Shown here piece by piece: positions 1-10,368 of a stretch of 64,000 nucleotides of DNA; within the stretch, counting starts at the first letter, position 1, and each line of letters opens with the position of its first letter. The position numbers and the translations under genes are program-made. The notes beneath the pieces are model-generated. The model worked only from the letters and a program-made list of their open reading frames with translations. It was not told the origin of the DNA and did no database searches. Location of the stretch: the NCBI RefSeq assembly GCF_965229315.1, contig NZ_CBDDJA010000002.1, positions 2,356,001 to 2,420,000 on the forward strand. Reading direction: 5' to 3'. The DNA is from Pelomonas sp965229315 (GTDB lineage: Bacteria > Pseudomonadota > Gammaproteobacteria > Burkholderiales > Burkholderiaceae_C).

Positions 1-773
1 GCGACCAGGTGCGTTTTGCGGAATCCGGCGACGAAGGCGTCATCGAAGCCGTCGAGCCGCGCCGCAACCTGCTGTTCCGCCAGGACGAGTGGAAGACCAA
101 GAGCTTTGCCGCCAACGTGGACCAGCTGCTGGTGCTGGTGGCCGTGGAGCCCGTCTTCAGCGAGAGCCAGCTCGCCCGCTCGCTGATCGCGGCCGAGTCG
201 GCCGGCATCCGCGCCGCCATCGCGCTGAACAAGACCGACCTGCCGGGCACCGATACCGCCCGCGAACGCCTGGCGCCGTACCGCGCGATGGGCCTGGCGA
301 TGTTCGAGGTCGCGCTCAAGGCCGACCGCGAGGGTTCGCGCGCCACGCTGCAGCCCTGGCTGGCCGGCCAGCGCACCTTTGTGATGGGCCCCAGCGGCAC
401 CGGCAAGAGCACACTGATCAACCTGCTCGTGAAGGACGCGCAGGCCCAGGTCGGCGAGATTTCTCAGGCGCTGAACTCCGGCCGCCACACGACGACGACG
501 ACGCAGTGGTACTGGACGGACGAGACCCGCCAGGCCGCGCTGATCGACTCGCCGGGCTTCCAGGAGTTCGGCCTGCGCCAGATCGACGCGGCCGACCTCT
601 ACAAGTTCATGCCGGACCTGCGCCAGCACGCGGACTGCCGCTTCCACAACTGCTCCCACACGCACGAGCCCGGCTGCGGCGTGCGCGCGGCGCTGGAGGC
701 CGGGCAGATCAGCCCGCACCGCTACCGCATCTACGGCGAAATCCTCGAAGAACTGCAGCGCAAGAACTGGTGA
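1..773 (+). CDS. rsgA: Ribosome small-subunit-dependent GTPase RsgA (5' end missing)
   Basis: This is the C-terminal part of RsgA, a circularly permuted GTPase that acts in late 30S ribosome maturation. Motifs appear in the permuted order of the family: NKTD (G4), then GPSGTGKST (G1, P-loop), then DSPG (G3). A C-terminal zinc-finger pattern follows (Cys, Cys, His, Cys within the last 50 residues). The reading frame is open to the left edge, and the N-terminal OB-fold is mostly absent, so the true start lies upstream of the window. The GTG at base 9 is only an internal valine. The stop overlaps the next start as TGATG, so the following lipoprotein gene is translationally coupled. Family assignment is firm. 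Confidence 0.93.
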   Translation, partial: DQVRFAESGDEGVIEAVEPRRNLLFRQDEWKTKSFAANVDQLLVLVAVEPVFSESQLARSLIAAESAGIRAAIALNKTDLPGTDTARERLAPYRAMGLAMFEVALKADREGSRATLQPWLAGQRTFVMGPSGTGKSTLINLLVKDAQAQVGEISQALNSGRHTTTTTQWYWTDETRQAALIDSPGFQEFGLRQIDAADLYKFMPDLRQHADCRFHNCSHTHEPGCGVRAALEAGQISPHRYRIYGEILEELQRKNW

Positions 774-1453
774 TGCGACCCACCCTGCTGACGATTTGCA
801 CGCTGGCCCTGCTGGCCGGCTGCGCCACCCGGCCACTGCCGCCACCCTCCGCCGAGGGCTGGCAGGCGATGCCCCTGCCGGGCAAGGCGCTGACGCGCTA
901 CGAATGGACCGAGAAGGACGGCCGCCCGGCGCTGGAGGCGCAGTCCGAACGCTCGGCCAGCCTGTGGCGCAAGACGCTGGTGCCGGCGCTGCCGCAGGTG
1001 GGCGAGGTGGGCTTCTCGTGGTGGGTGCAGCGGCTGATCCCCAACGCCAGCGTGGCCGACATCGACCATGACGATGCGGTCGCCCGCGTCATCTTCGGCT
1101 TCGACGGCGACACCGGCAAACTGCCGCTGCGCACGCGCATGAAGTTCGAGCTGGCGCAGACGCTGACGGGCGAGGCGCCGCCCTATGCGACGCTGATGTA
1201 CGTCTGGGACAGCGCCCTGCCCATCGGCACCGTGGTCATCCACCCGCGCAGCGACCGGGTGCGCAAGATCGTCGTGGACTCGGGGCCTGCGGAACTGCGC
1301 CAATGGCGCGACCATCGCCGCAACCTGGCCGCCGACTTCCGGCTGGCGTTCGGCGAAGAGCCGGGACCGCTGAAGTCCATGGCCGTCATGACCGACAGCG
1401 ACAACAACCGCGCCTCGGCCCACACCTGGTACGGGCCGGTGGAGCTGAAGTAG
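773..1453 (+). CDS. DUF3047-type lipoprotein
   Basis: A 226-residue protein whose N-terminus is a lipoprotein signal peptide ending in the lipobox LLAGC (Cys17), so it should be lipid-anchored and periplasmic. The body resembles DUF3047: a beta-rich domain with the phrases FSWWVQ, DDAVARVIFGF and MYVWD, and a central DHDDA cluster. No enzymatic activity is established for the family. The ATG overlaps the rsgA stop by one base, and an in-frame extension further upstream would only shadow rsgA, so I chose 773. Convergent with the small membrane protein that ends five bases downstream. Confidence 0.8.
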   Translation: MRPTLLTICTLALLAGCATRPLPPPSAEGWQAMPLPGKALTRYEWTEKDGRPALEAQSERSASLWRKTLVPALPQVGEVGFSWWVQRLIPNASVADIDHDDAVARVIFGFDGDTGKLPLRTRMKFELAQTLTGEAPPYATLMYVWDSALPIGTVVIHPRSDRVRKIVVDSGPAELRQWRDHRRNLAADFRLAFGEEPGPLKSMAVMTDSDNNRASAHTWYGPVELK

Positions 1454-1458
1454 GGCCG

Positions 1459-1728
1459 TCAGCGCGGCTCGGGCGGCTGCAGCGACGGCGGCTTGGCAGC
1501 GGGCACCTCGCGGGCCTCGACGTCCACCACGTCGTCCGCCGCAGGGGTGCGGCGGCCGGCCCACGGGTTCTTGTTGACGCGGAATTGCAGGTTGGGCTTG
1601 CGTCCGGTCAGCAGGCTGTACAGCAGCAACGCCAGGAAGGCCAGCACGGCCACGAAGAACAGGCCGAGGCCGATGAGGGCACCGACCACCAGCATCACGA
1701 GCCGGAGCAGGAAACGAAACAGGCGCAT
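1459..1728 (-). CDS. Small membrane protein, unknown function
   Basis: An 89-residue protein with a basic N-terminus (MRLFRFLLRL) and one long hydrophobic stretch over about residues 8-40, probably one or two membrane helices. A hydrophilic, proline-rich acidic tail follows. I do not recognise a family. A start 12 codons upstream is possible, but that extra segment is polar and would overlap the stop region of the preceding SDR. The ATG at 1728 gives a conventional membrane-protein N-terminus. It is last in the minus-strand run beginning at 6821 and lies 19 bases after the SDR stop. Confidence 0.6.
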   Translation of the reverse strand: MRLFRFLLRLVMLVVGALIGLGLFFVAVLAFLALLLYSLLTGRKPNLQFRVNKNPWAGRRTPAADDVVDVEAREVPAAKPPSLQPPEPR

Positions 1729-1747
1729 GGCCTGATTCTGGCCCGAG

Positions 1748-2473
1748 TCAGCCGCGGCCGACAAAAGGCATGTCCCTCGCCATGACGGTCATGGCCTGCA
1801 CATTGGCCGACAGCGGCAGCGAGGCCATGTAGACCACCGCACGGGCCACGTCCTGGACATCCATCGTCGGCTCCACGGCGATCTGGCCGTTGGCCTGGCG
1901 CACGCCCTGCTGCATGGGCGCGGCCATCTCGGTGGCGGCGTTGCCGATGTCGATCTGGCCGGCCGCAATGTCGAAGGCGCGGCCGTCCAGGCTCAGCGAC
2001 TTGGTCAGCCCCGTGATGGCGTGCTTGGTGGACGTGTAGGGCGCCGAGTCGGGCCGCGGCGCGTGGGCCGAGATGGAGCCGTTGTTGATGATGCGGCCGC
2101 CGCGCGGCTGCTGCGCCTTCATCAGCGCGAATGCGGCGCGGGCGCACAGGAAGCTGCCGGTGAGGTTGGTGTCCACCACCGCGCGCCACTGCGCCACCGT
2201 CAGCTCGTCGATGGGCACCGGCGGCGCGGCGATGCCGGCGTTGTTGAACAGCAGGTCCAGCCGGCCATGCTGCTGGCGCAGCGCGGCGAAGGCGGCATCC
2301 ACCTGCGCCTCGTCGGCGACGTCGGCGGGCAGGATGAGCGCATCGGCCAGGGTCTCGCGCAGCGCCGCCTCGCGCCGGCCCAGCAGCGCCAGCGTCCAGC
2401 CCTCGCGGGCGAGCGCGCGGGCCACGGCGCGGCCGATGCCCGAGCCGGCGCCGGTCACCAGGGCGATCTTCAT
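1748..2473 (-). CDS. Short-chain dehydrogenase/reductase (classical SDR)
   Basis: A 241-residue NAD(P)-dependent oxidoreductase. It shows the cofactor motif TGAGSGIG at residues 7-14, the NNAG motif, and the canonical catalytic pair YTSTK preceded by a serine segment (NGSIS). The substrate is unknown. Its ATG overlaps the stop of the acylase gene as ATGA, so the two are co-translated. That context suggests oxidation or reduction of an acyl or alcohol compound handled by the same operon. The middle contains an unusual AAGQIDIGNAATEM segment where many SDRs have the PG motif, a feature of one SDR subgroup. Confidence 0.88.
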   Translation of the reverse strand: MKIALVTGAGSGIGRAVARALAREGWTLALLGRREAALRETLADALILPADVADEAQVDAAFAALRQQHGRLDLLFNNAGIAAPPVPIDELTVAQWRAVVDTNLTGSFLCARAAFALMKAQQPRGGRIINNGSISAHAPRPDSAPYTSTKHAITGLTKSLSLDGRAFDIAAGQIDIGNAATEMAAPMQQGVRQANGQIAVEPTMDVQDVARAVVYMASLPLSANVQAMTVMARDMPFVGRG

Positions 2474-4833
2474 GGCCGCAGCACCAGGCGATGCACGGCC
2501 GTGCCGGGCAGGAAGGGCAGCGCCTCGCCGGCCAGCCAGGCGTCGTGGTCGCTGCGGTAGAAGGGCGACAGCGGGTGGCCGCTCTGCCCGCCCGGGATGA
2601 CGAGCAGGCCGCTTTCCTCGTGGCCTGGCGAGACGACCATGCGCTCGCTCTGGCCGTGGCCGTGGTTGTGCACGCGCGGCATGTGGCTGTCGCCGGCCAT
2701 GCCTTGCGAGGCCTGGTCCAGCCAGCCGGACAGGAAGGGCACGGCCGCGCTCAGCGGGTGGCGCATGCGCGTCGGGTTGTCAGCCCCCCAGGTCGCGGCG
2801 GCCAGGCTGCCGTGACGGGCGAGCAGGTCCTTGCGGCTGTCGAGCACCGCGCCCTGCAGCAGCTCGGCCCAGCTCTTGAACGACGCCGGCAGCGTGTCGG
2901 GCCGCCCGGCCTGGATGAGCGCCCAGCCCGGCGTCTCGGGTTCGAGCTTGAGGTCGGCGAGCTTCAGGCCGTTGGCTTCCAGCAGGCCGGCCAGCGGCGC
3001 GAACAGGCGCTTCAGTGCCTGCTGGCGGAAGTTGCGCACCAGCAGGTAGCCCACCGAGTCGGGCCGCGCGGCATCGGCGCTTTGCTCCACCTCGGCGCGG
3101 TAGTCGGCCAGGCCGTTGGCGGCGACGAAGTCGGGCGTCAGCACCTGCGTCAGCAGCAGCTGGCGCCAGCGCTGCAGGAACAGCGCGCGGTGGTCGAGCT
3201 GGATGGCGTGCAGGCCGGCCTCGTCGAACGTCTGCTGCGCGCGCAGGCCGTCGCGGATCTGCTGGGCGCGTGCGCCGAGGTCATAGCCGCCGTCGCCCAG
3301 CAGCTTCAGCGCGGCGCCGCCCACCATGCGGGCATTGGCCGTCCACAGCCGGCCGTCGGGCGGGTCGACGATGTGCGGCTGCTCGCTCGCCGGCAGATAG
3401 CCCTGCCAGCGCGAGCGGCCGTCGCTCCAGTCCTGCGGACGGTCGATGTCCCCGCTGTCGACGCGCCGCGGCATCGCGCCGATGACGGTCCAGGCGATGC
3501 GGCCACTGGCATCCGCCAGCATCAGGTTCTGTGCCGGGATGCCGGCGCCCGCGGCGAGCTGCACGGCCTCGTCGACGTTGGCCGCCGTTTCCATGTGCAG
3601 CAGGCGCAGGTTCATGCCCTCGGGGTCGTGCGCGACCCAGCGCAGCGCGTAGGCCCGGCCTGCCGGTGCCTTCTGAGGCAACACGGGACCCCACTCGCTC
3701 TCCAGCACGACGTGTTCGACGGCAGGTTCACCGGCAATCTCGATGCGCTCCACGCTGCGCGTCAGCGGTTTCTCGGCGCCGCCTGCCAGGTAATGCGTGC
3801 CGGCCGCATTGAGCTTGAGCGCGACGACGTCCGCCCAGTCCGACGTGGTGTTCGTGAAGCCCCAGGCCACATGTCCGTTGCTGCCGACGACCAGCAACGG
3901 CGCGCCGGGCAGCGTGGCGCCGGCGATGTCGTGCGCCCCGGCGGCGTCCTTCCAGATCATGCGCGCCTTGAACCAGGTGCCGGGCACGCGCAGGTCCAGG
4001 TGCATGTCGTCGGCCAGGATGGCACGGCCCTGCGCGCCGTGGGCTGCCGAGACGGCGAAGTTGTTGCTGCCGATGCTGCGCCCGTCGCGCAGCGTGCAAT
4101 CGACGCAGGCCACCTGGGCGGCACGCAGCGCGCCGGGCAGCGGGCCGGCCGGCAGCGGCACCGCGGCCATGCGGCTGTCGTCCATCGCGGCCTGCCAGTC
4201 GGGGCTGTGCTGGGTCAGGAAGGCGTACCAGTCGGCCGGCACGGCGTCGTGCAGCAGGCCGGTGGCGATGTCGTCACGGCCCTGCGAGCCTTGCAGGTCC
4301 AGGTACATGCCGTAGGCGACGAGCACAGTGTCGGTCGCGGCCCAGGGCCTGGGCTGCTGGCGCAGCAGCAGGTACTCGGGCGGGCGGCTGGACAGCGCGG
4401 CCAGGCCGGCGTTGACGCCCACCACGTAGGCATCCAGCAGCGCGCGCTCATCCGCCGGCATCGCGGCCAGCGCGGCACCGGCGCGGTGGCGGAAGCGGTG
4501 CACGCGGCGCGCCTTGTCCAGCGGCAACGCCTTGCCGCCCACCAGCGCCGACAGCTCGCCGGCCGCGTTGCGGCGCATCAGGTCCATCTGGAAGAAGCGC
4601 TCCTGCGCATGCACGAAGCCCAGCGCGCGTGCGGCGTCCAGGCGACTCTCCGCGGTGATGGTCAGGTAGCCGCGCGCGTCGCGCTGCAACTCGGCCGGCG
4701 CGCTGAACTCGGGCACGGCGCGCTCACCGTCGAGCTGCGCGAGGCTGCCGCGCAGCGCCAGCCACAGCGCGAGCGCGAGCAAGAGAAGGAGCAGCAGCAG
4801 GCCGCCCAGGATGCGCTTGAACCATGTCGCCAT
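2470..4833 (-). CDS. Penicillin acylase family Ntn-hydrolase, N-terminal membrane anchor
   Basis: A 787-residue protein of the penicillin amidase (S45) family, which also includes acyl-homoserine-lactone acylases and cephalosporin acylases. These are made as precursors and self-cleave to expose an N-terminal serine. The N-terminus (residues 8-28) is a strongly hydrophobic helix with no clear cleavage site, so the enzyme is probably tethered in the periplasm. The predicted autoprocessing point is Gly255-Ser256 in the phrase SIGSNNFAVS, giving a short alpha and a long beta chain. The phrase DDMHLDLRVPG downstream is typical of the beta chain. A CVDC pair lies a few residues before the cleavage site. 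The gene overlaps SDR genes on both sides (ATGA both times). The substrate cannot be read from sequence. Confidence 0.9.
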   Translation of the reverse strand: MATWFKRILGGLLLLLLLLALALWLALRGSLAQLDGERAVPEFSAPAELQRDARGYLTITAESRLDAARALGFVHAQERFFQMDLMRRNAAGELSALVGGKALPLDKARRVHRFRHRAGAALAAMPADERALLDAYVVGVNAGLAALSSRPPEYLLLRQQPRPWAATDTVLVAYGMYLDLQGSQGRDDIATGLLHDAVPADWYAFLTQHSPDWQAAMDDSRMAAVPLPAGPLPGALRAAQVACVDCTLRDGRSIGSNNFAVSAAHGAQGRAILADDMHLDLRVPGTWFKARMIWKDAAGAHDIAGATLPGAPLLVVGSNGHVAWGFTNTTSDWADVVALKLNAAGTHYLAGGAEKPLTRSVERIEIAGEPAVEHVVLESEWGPVLPQKAPAGRAYALRWVAHDPEGMNLRLLHMETAANVDEAVQLAAGAGIPAQNLMLADASGRIAWTVIGAMPRRVDSGDIDRPQDWSDGRSRWQGYLPASEQPHIVDPPDGRLWTANARMVGGAALKLLGDGGYDLGARAQQIRDGLRAQQTFDEAGLHAIQLDHRALFLQRWRQLLLTQVLTPDFVAANGLADYRAEVEQSADAARPDSVGYLLVRNFRQQALKRLFAPLAGLLEANGLKLADLKLEPETPGWALIQAGRPDTLPASFKSWAELLQGAVLDSRKDLLARHGSLAAATWGADNPTRMRHPLSAAVPFLSGWLDQASQGMAGDSHMPRVHNHGHGQSERMVVSPGHEESGLLVIPGGQSGHPLSPFYRSDHDAWLAGEALPFLPGTAVHRLVLRP

Positions 4834-5621
4834 CAGAAGGCCCCCGGGTAGCTGCCGCCGTCGAGCAGGATGTTCTGGCCGGTCAGGTAGCCGGCGTGGG
4901 TGCTGCACAGCATGGCGCAGATCGCGCCGAACTCGGCCGCGGTGCCGAAGCGCTGGGCGGGGATGGACGCGCGCCGCCTGGCCGCCACCTCGTCCACGCT
5001 GGCACCGCTTTTGGCGGCGCCGGCGGCCAGGGTTTTCTGCAACCGGTCGGTGTCGAAGGCGCCGGGCAGCAGGTTGTTGATCGTCACGTTGGCGCCCGCC
5101 AGACGCGGCTGGCGCGCCACGCCCGCGACGAAGCCGGTCAGCCCGGAACGCGCGCCGTTGGACAGCCCCAGCACGTCGATGGGCGCCTTCACGGCACCCG
5201 ACGTGATGTTGACGATGCGCCCGAAGCCGCGTGCCGCCATGCCGTCCACGGTCGCCTTGATGAGCTCGATGGGTGCGAGCATGTTGGCGTCCAGCGCGGC
5301 GATCCACGCGTCGCGGTCCCAGTCGCGGAAGTCGCCGGGCGGCGGGCCGCCGGCGTTGTTGACGAGGATGTCCACCTGCGGGCACGCAGCCAGCGCCGCC
5401 GCCCGGCCCTCGGGCGTGGCGATGTCACCGATGACGGCAAGCACGTCGGCCGCCGGGTTCATGGCCTTCAGCGCCGCGGCGGTGGCCAGCAGGTCGGCCT
5501 CGCCCCGCGCCGTGATGACGACGTTGGCGCCCTCGCCCACCAGCGCCTCGGCGCAGCCGCGGCCCAAGCCCTTGCTCGCCGCGCAGACCAGCGCCCAGCG
5601 GCCTTTCAATCCCAGATCCAT
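4833..5621 (-). CDS. SDR-family protein with altered catalytic motif
   Basis: A 262-residue Rossmann-fold SDR. The cofactor loop reads ASKGLGRG (in place of TGxxxGIG), and NNAGG is present. At the usual YxxxK position the sequence is SNGAR, so the catalytic Tyr and Lys are replaced by Ser and Arg. This variant recurs in a FabG-like branch of the family, but its chemistry is not obvious. I placed the start at 5621 because an AAGGAG ribosome site lies just upstream, whereas the ATG 12 codons earlier lacks one. The C-terminus (ILLDGGSYPGAF) is normal. It is coupled to the acylase gene by an ATGA overlap. Confidence 0.85.
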   Translation of the reverse strand: MDLGLKGRWALVCAASKGLGRGCAEALVGEGANVVITARGEADLLATAAALKAMNPAADVLAVIGDIATPEGRAAALAACPQVDILVNNAGGPPPGDFRDWDRDAWIAALDANMLAPIELIKATVDGMAARGFGRIVNITSGAVKAPIDVLGLSNGARSGLTGFVAGVARQPRLAGANVTINNLLPGAFDTDRLQKTLAAGAAKSGASVDEVAARRRASIPAQRFGTAAEFGAICAMLCSTHAGYLTGQNILLDGGSYPGAF

Positions 5622-5708
5622 CTCTGCTCCTTGCACCACTGCGGCCGTGCGCAGCACGCTGCATCATCGCGCGAGTGCAGCGGCGCCAGGCCGCAGGGGG
5701 TGGGCGCA

Positions 5709-6821
5709 TCACCGCCAGAACTTGCCATCGGGGCCGACGATGGACACGTCGGTGAACTCCAGCCCGCCGTGATCCTTGTCGGTGTAGTGCACCTGCAGGC
5801 CGCCCAGGTCGATGCGCGGGCCTTCCAGCGCCTTGGCGAGGCCGTCGCGGCTGGCGTCCTTGCCGGCGCGCCTGAGCGCCTCCACGACCAGCTTGGCCGC
5901 CGTGAAGCCTTCGAGCTGGGCGGGCGTCAGCTCGCTGCGGCCGGCCGCCTTGGACAGGCCCAGCGCCTCGCGCACCAGCGGGTTGACCGTCGAGCGCTCA
6001 TAGGGAAAGAGCTGGGTCACGATGACGCCACGCGCGTTCTCGCCCAGCGACTTCACGAAGTCGCTGGAGGCGTTGTTGGACAGCGTCGCCACATGGGCCG
6101 TGGAGCCCGCCGCGCGCAGGGCGTTGACGCCTTCCACCACCGCGTAGCCCGGGCCGATCAGCACGACGGCCTCGATGCCGGCCTTGGCGATGGCCTGCAT
6201 CGTGGGCGCGAGGTCGGGCTTGTTGCGGTCGAAGCGCAGGTGCGACAGCGCGCGCAGCTTGAGGTCATCCAGGCCCTTGATGGCGCCCTTGCCGGCATCG
6301 TTGCCGAAGGCGTCGTTGACCTGCACGATGGTGATGCGCTTGACGCCGATGCCGGCCAGGTGGCGCACGGCGCGCTCGGCCTCCTTCTGGTAGCTGGCGC
6401 GCAGGTGGTAGACCCAGGGCTGCAGCGGCTCGTGCAGGCTGATGGCGCCGGTGGCGGGTGCGATCAGCGGCAGGCGGTTGTCCTTGAGCACCGGCAGCAT
6501 GGCCTCGGTGGGGCCGGTGCCACGGCTGAGCAGCAGCGCCAGCACGCCCTGGCCGGCCAGCGACCTGGCGGCAGCCACGGCGGCAGCGGCGTCGTACTTG
6601 TCGTCCTGCGTGATGAACTCGATGGGCTGGCCCTTGATGCCACCCTGCGCGTTGACGGCGTCGAAGTACAGCCGCGCGCCGTCGGCGCTCTCCTGCACCA
6701 GGCCGGCGACCGGGCCCGTGAAACCGGCCACCATGCCGATGCGCAGCGCCCCCTGGGCCCAGGCACTGCCGCCTCCCAGGCAGAGGGCGAACCCCGCCAC
6801 CAGACTGACCCAACGATTCAC
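5709..6821 (-). CDS. ABC transporter substrate-binding protein (Leu/Ile/Val-binding type)
   Basis: A periplasmic type I binding protein of about 370 residues. It has a signal peptide (VSLVAGFALCLGGGSAWA, then QG) followed by a LivK-like body with the phrases GFTGPVAGL, DDKYDAAAA and NDAFGN. It should bind an amino acid, amide or aromatic acid for an ABC importer. No permease or ATPase genes are nearby, so it may serve another locus or a sensory role. I chose the GTG at 6821 because GGAGAAG precedes it at good spacing and it gives a compact signal peptide. An ATG at 6839 is the alternative. It is first in the minus-strand run toward the SDR/acylase genes and divergent from the histidine kinase. 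Confidence 0.88.
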   Translation of the reverse strand: MNRWVSLVAGFALCLGGGSAWAQGALRIGMVAGFTGPVAGLVQESADGARLYFDAVNAQGGIKGQPIEFITQDDKYDAAAAVAAARSLAGQGVLALLLSRGTGPTEAMLPVLKDNRLPLIAPATGAISLHEPLQPWVYHLRASYQKEAERAVRHLAGIGVKRITIVQVNDAFGNDAGKGAIKGLDDLKLRALSHLRFDRNKPDLAPTMQAIAKAGIEAVVLIGPGYAVVEGVNALRAAGSTAHVATLSNNASSDFVKSLGENARGVIVTQLFPYERSTVNPLVREALGLSKAAGRSELTPAQLEGFTAAKLVVEALRRAGKDASRDGLAKALEGPRIDLGGLQVHYTDKDHGGLEFTDVSIVGPDGKFWR

Positions 6822-6995
6822 TGTGCTTCTCCAGGCCATGCGCCCCGGCGCAATCTGCGCGGCGCATTGTGGGCCGCGTCCGCCGCGCTCAGCGGGCTTG
6901 GCGCCCCAGGAAAAACCCGGGCTGCCGCACCCGCGAGCCGCGCACGACCGCCGCGCGGCGGGGCCTACACTTCGCGCGCCCTGAGCCGCCTGCCC

Positions 6996-8621
<1,626 letters not shown>

Positions 8622-8632
8622 CGCCTGACGCC

Positions 8633-8818
8633 TTACTGCGACGCGGCGGACGCGGCTGGCAGCGCCGACGCGGCCTCGGCGACGGCCGATGCGGCCTGCT
8701 CGTGACCGCCGGTCACGTCGTGCTTCTCGCCGCTCAGGTCGATGTTGCCGCCGCTCTTCGTCAGGATGAACAGCGCCAGCGCGGCAAACACGGCGAAACC
8801 CACAACGATCTTCCACAT
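8633..8818 (-). CDS. Small single-helix membrane protein, unknown
   Basis: A 61-residue protein: a membrane helix at about residues 4-19, a short polar stretch (GGNIDLSGEKHDVTGG), then an Ala/Ser-rich tail. I recognise no family, though short proteins of this design are common in Burkholderiales. The ATG at 8818 gives a sensible N-terminus (MWKIVVGF). Longer upstream frames are arginine-rich shadow sequence. It ends 11 bases from the kinase stop, in convergent orientation. Confidence 0.5.
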   Translation of the reverse strand: MWKIVVGFAVFAALALFILTKSGGNIDLSGEKHDVTGGHEQAASAVAEAASALPAASAASQ

Positions 8819-8874
8819 GCTTCGGCACTCCAGCGTATTGAACTGGGCGCGATTCTGTGCGGCGAGGCTGACGC

Positions 8875-10368
8875 TCAACTGAAGGCGAACGTCCGGCGTC
8901 CACCGGCCTCGCTGACGCTGAGTTCGTGCGCCAGGGTCGCGAAGTTCACGCGCAGCGCCGCCCATTCGTCGCCCTGCTGCCAGCGCAGCTGCAACGCGTC
9001 GTCGCCGCTGGCCTCCACGCTGAAGCTGCCGCCGAACGCTGCATGGCTGTTGCGCAGCCGGATCAGCTCGATGAGGCGGCGCACCACCGGCCGCTCGCAG
9101 TCGCGTGCGATCTCGTCCTCGCCGTAGTGGTGCCGGTTGATGTCGCGGCCGACCTGGCTGCGTGCGAGCAGGTCCATGTCGTTGTGGCCGGCCAGCAGGC
9201 CGACGTAGTAGACCTGCGGCACGCCGGGCAAGAAGAACTGGATCGCGCGCGCCAGCAGGTAGGCCGTCTCGTCGCGGCCCATCGCGTCGAAGAAGGTGCA
9301 GTTGACCTGGTACAGGTCCAGGTTGCTGGCGGCCGCGCCCGTGGCCTGCCGGCTGGCGCCACCGCTGGCCGCGTGGATGCGCTCGACCAGCGCGTCCAGC
9401 TCCTCGGGCGGCACCAGGCCGGGGTGGGCCGCGCGGTCGCTGGCGTCGGCGCCGATGTCGATGATGCCGATGCCGTCATGCGTGTCGAGCACGGTCAGCG
9501 CGTTGGTCGGGCGGATGGCGATCCAGCGCTTCAAGGCCGTGGCGGTCTTGAAATTGAAGGCGTGCAGCACGAGCGGCGGCAGCGCAAAGTCGTAGACCCA
9601 GTCGACCTTGCGCGCGATCTCGATCTGGCGCTGGAAGTAGGCGTGGATCTCGACCAGCACCTCGATGCCCAGCGCCCTCGCCTCGGCCGCGAACTCGGCG
9701 ATGAAGTCGAAGGTCTCCGGCATCATGAAGCAGCTGGTGCCGGCCTTCTTGATGGCGTAGCCGACGGCGTCCAGCCGCACCATGCGGATGCCGTTGGCAG
9801 CGAAGGTGCGCAGGATGCTGGCGAGGTAGGCGCGGCCCTGCGGGTGGTGCACGGCGATGTCGAGCTGCGCGGCGGTGAACGTCGTCCAGAGGATGCGGCG
9901 CTCGCCGTTCTTCAGCGCGGCGTAGGTCAGCGGCAGGCCGGGGCGCGGGCGGTAGACGGCGAGCAGGTCGCGCTCGCTGGCGCCGTTGGGGAACACCGCG
10001 TCCAGCGTCAGGAAGAGGCCCGCGTAGGCGGAGGCATCGCCCTTCTCGGAATAGTCGAGAAACTGCGGCGACTCGCTGGACATGTGGTTGACGATCACGT
10101 CACCCATCACGTCCAGGCCTTCGGTCAGCGCCTTGATGTCGCTCCAGCTGCCCAGGCGCGGGTCGACCTGGGTGTGGTCGATGGGGTCGAAGCCCGCATC
10201 GGCCCCGTCGATGGCGTGGAAGAACGGCAGCAGGTGCACGCCGCCGAACACGCCCGCCAGCGGCGCGCCGGGCTCGCACAGCAGGCGCTTCAAGCGGGCC
10301 AGGTCGGCGCCGTCGCGCTGGCCGCCGAGGCGGTCGACGTAGGTGATGAGCTGGACTTGGTTTTTCAT
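8875..10368 (-). CDS. Sucrose phosphorylase (GH13_18)
   Basis: A 497-residue glycoside hydrolase family 13 enzyme predicted to convert sucrose plus phosphate into glucose-1-phosphate and fructose in the cytoplasm. The start MKNQVQLITYVDRLG and the phrases DGADAGFDPIDH, YRPRPGLP and SNLDLYQVN match well-characterised sucrose phosphorylases. Catalytic residues are visible: nucleophile Asp200 (VRLDAVGY), acid/base Glu240 (VEIHAYF) and Asp298 (LDTHDG). Related subgroups act on sucrose-6-phosphate or glucosylglycerate, but the RPRP loop and the adjacent fructokinase favour plain sucrose. It is last in the four-gene run; its ATG overlaps the transporter stop (ATGA). Confidence 0.93.
   Translation of the reverse strand: MKNQVQLITYVDRLGGQRDGADLARLKRLLCEPGAPLAGVFGGVHLLPFFHAIDGADAGFDPIDHTQVDPRLGSWSDIKALTEGLDVMGDVIVNHMSSESPQFLDYSEKGDASAYAGLFLTLDAVFPNGASERDLLAVYRPRPGLPLTYAALKNGERRILWTTFTAAQLDIAVHHPQGRAYLASILRTFAANGIRMVRLDAVGYAIKKAGTSCFMMPETFDFIAEFAAEARALGIEVLVEIHAYFQRQIEIARKVDWVYDFALPPLVLHAFNFKTATALKRWIAIRPTNALTVLDTHDGIGIIDIGADASDRAAHPGLVPPEELDALVERIHAASGGASRQATGAAASNLDLYQVNCTFFDAMGRDETAYLLARAIQFFLPGVPQVYYVGLLAGHNDMDLLARSQVGRDINRHHYGEDEIARDCERPVVRRLIELIRLRNSHAAFGGSFSVEASGDDALQLRWQQGDEWAALRVNFATLAHELSVSEAGGRRTFAFS

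Noticed and set aside
2470..4833. Penicillin acylase family gene as an antibiotic-resistance determinant
   Set aside because: Family name only; the membrane anchor and coupling to SDR genes give no support for beta-lactam hydrolysis.
2491..4851. A 786-codon plus-strand frame opposite the acylase gene
   Set aside because: The translation is Arg/Ala/Gln/His-rich with no family features; explained by codon bias of the real minus-strand gene.
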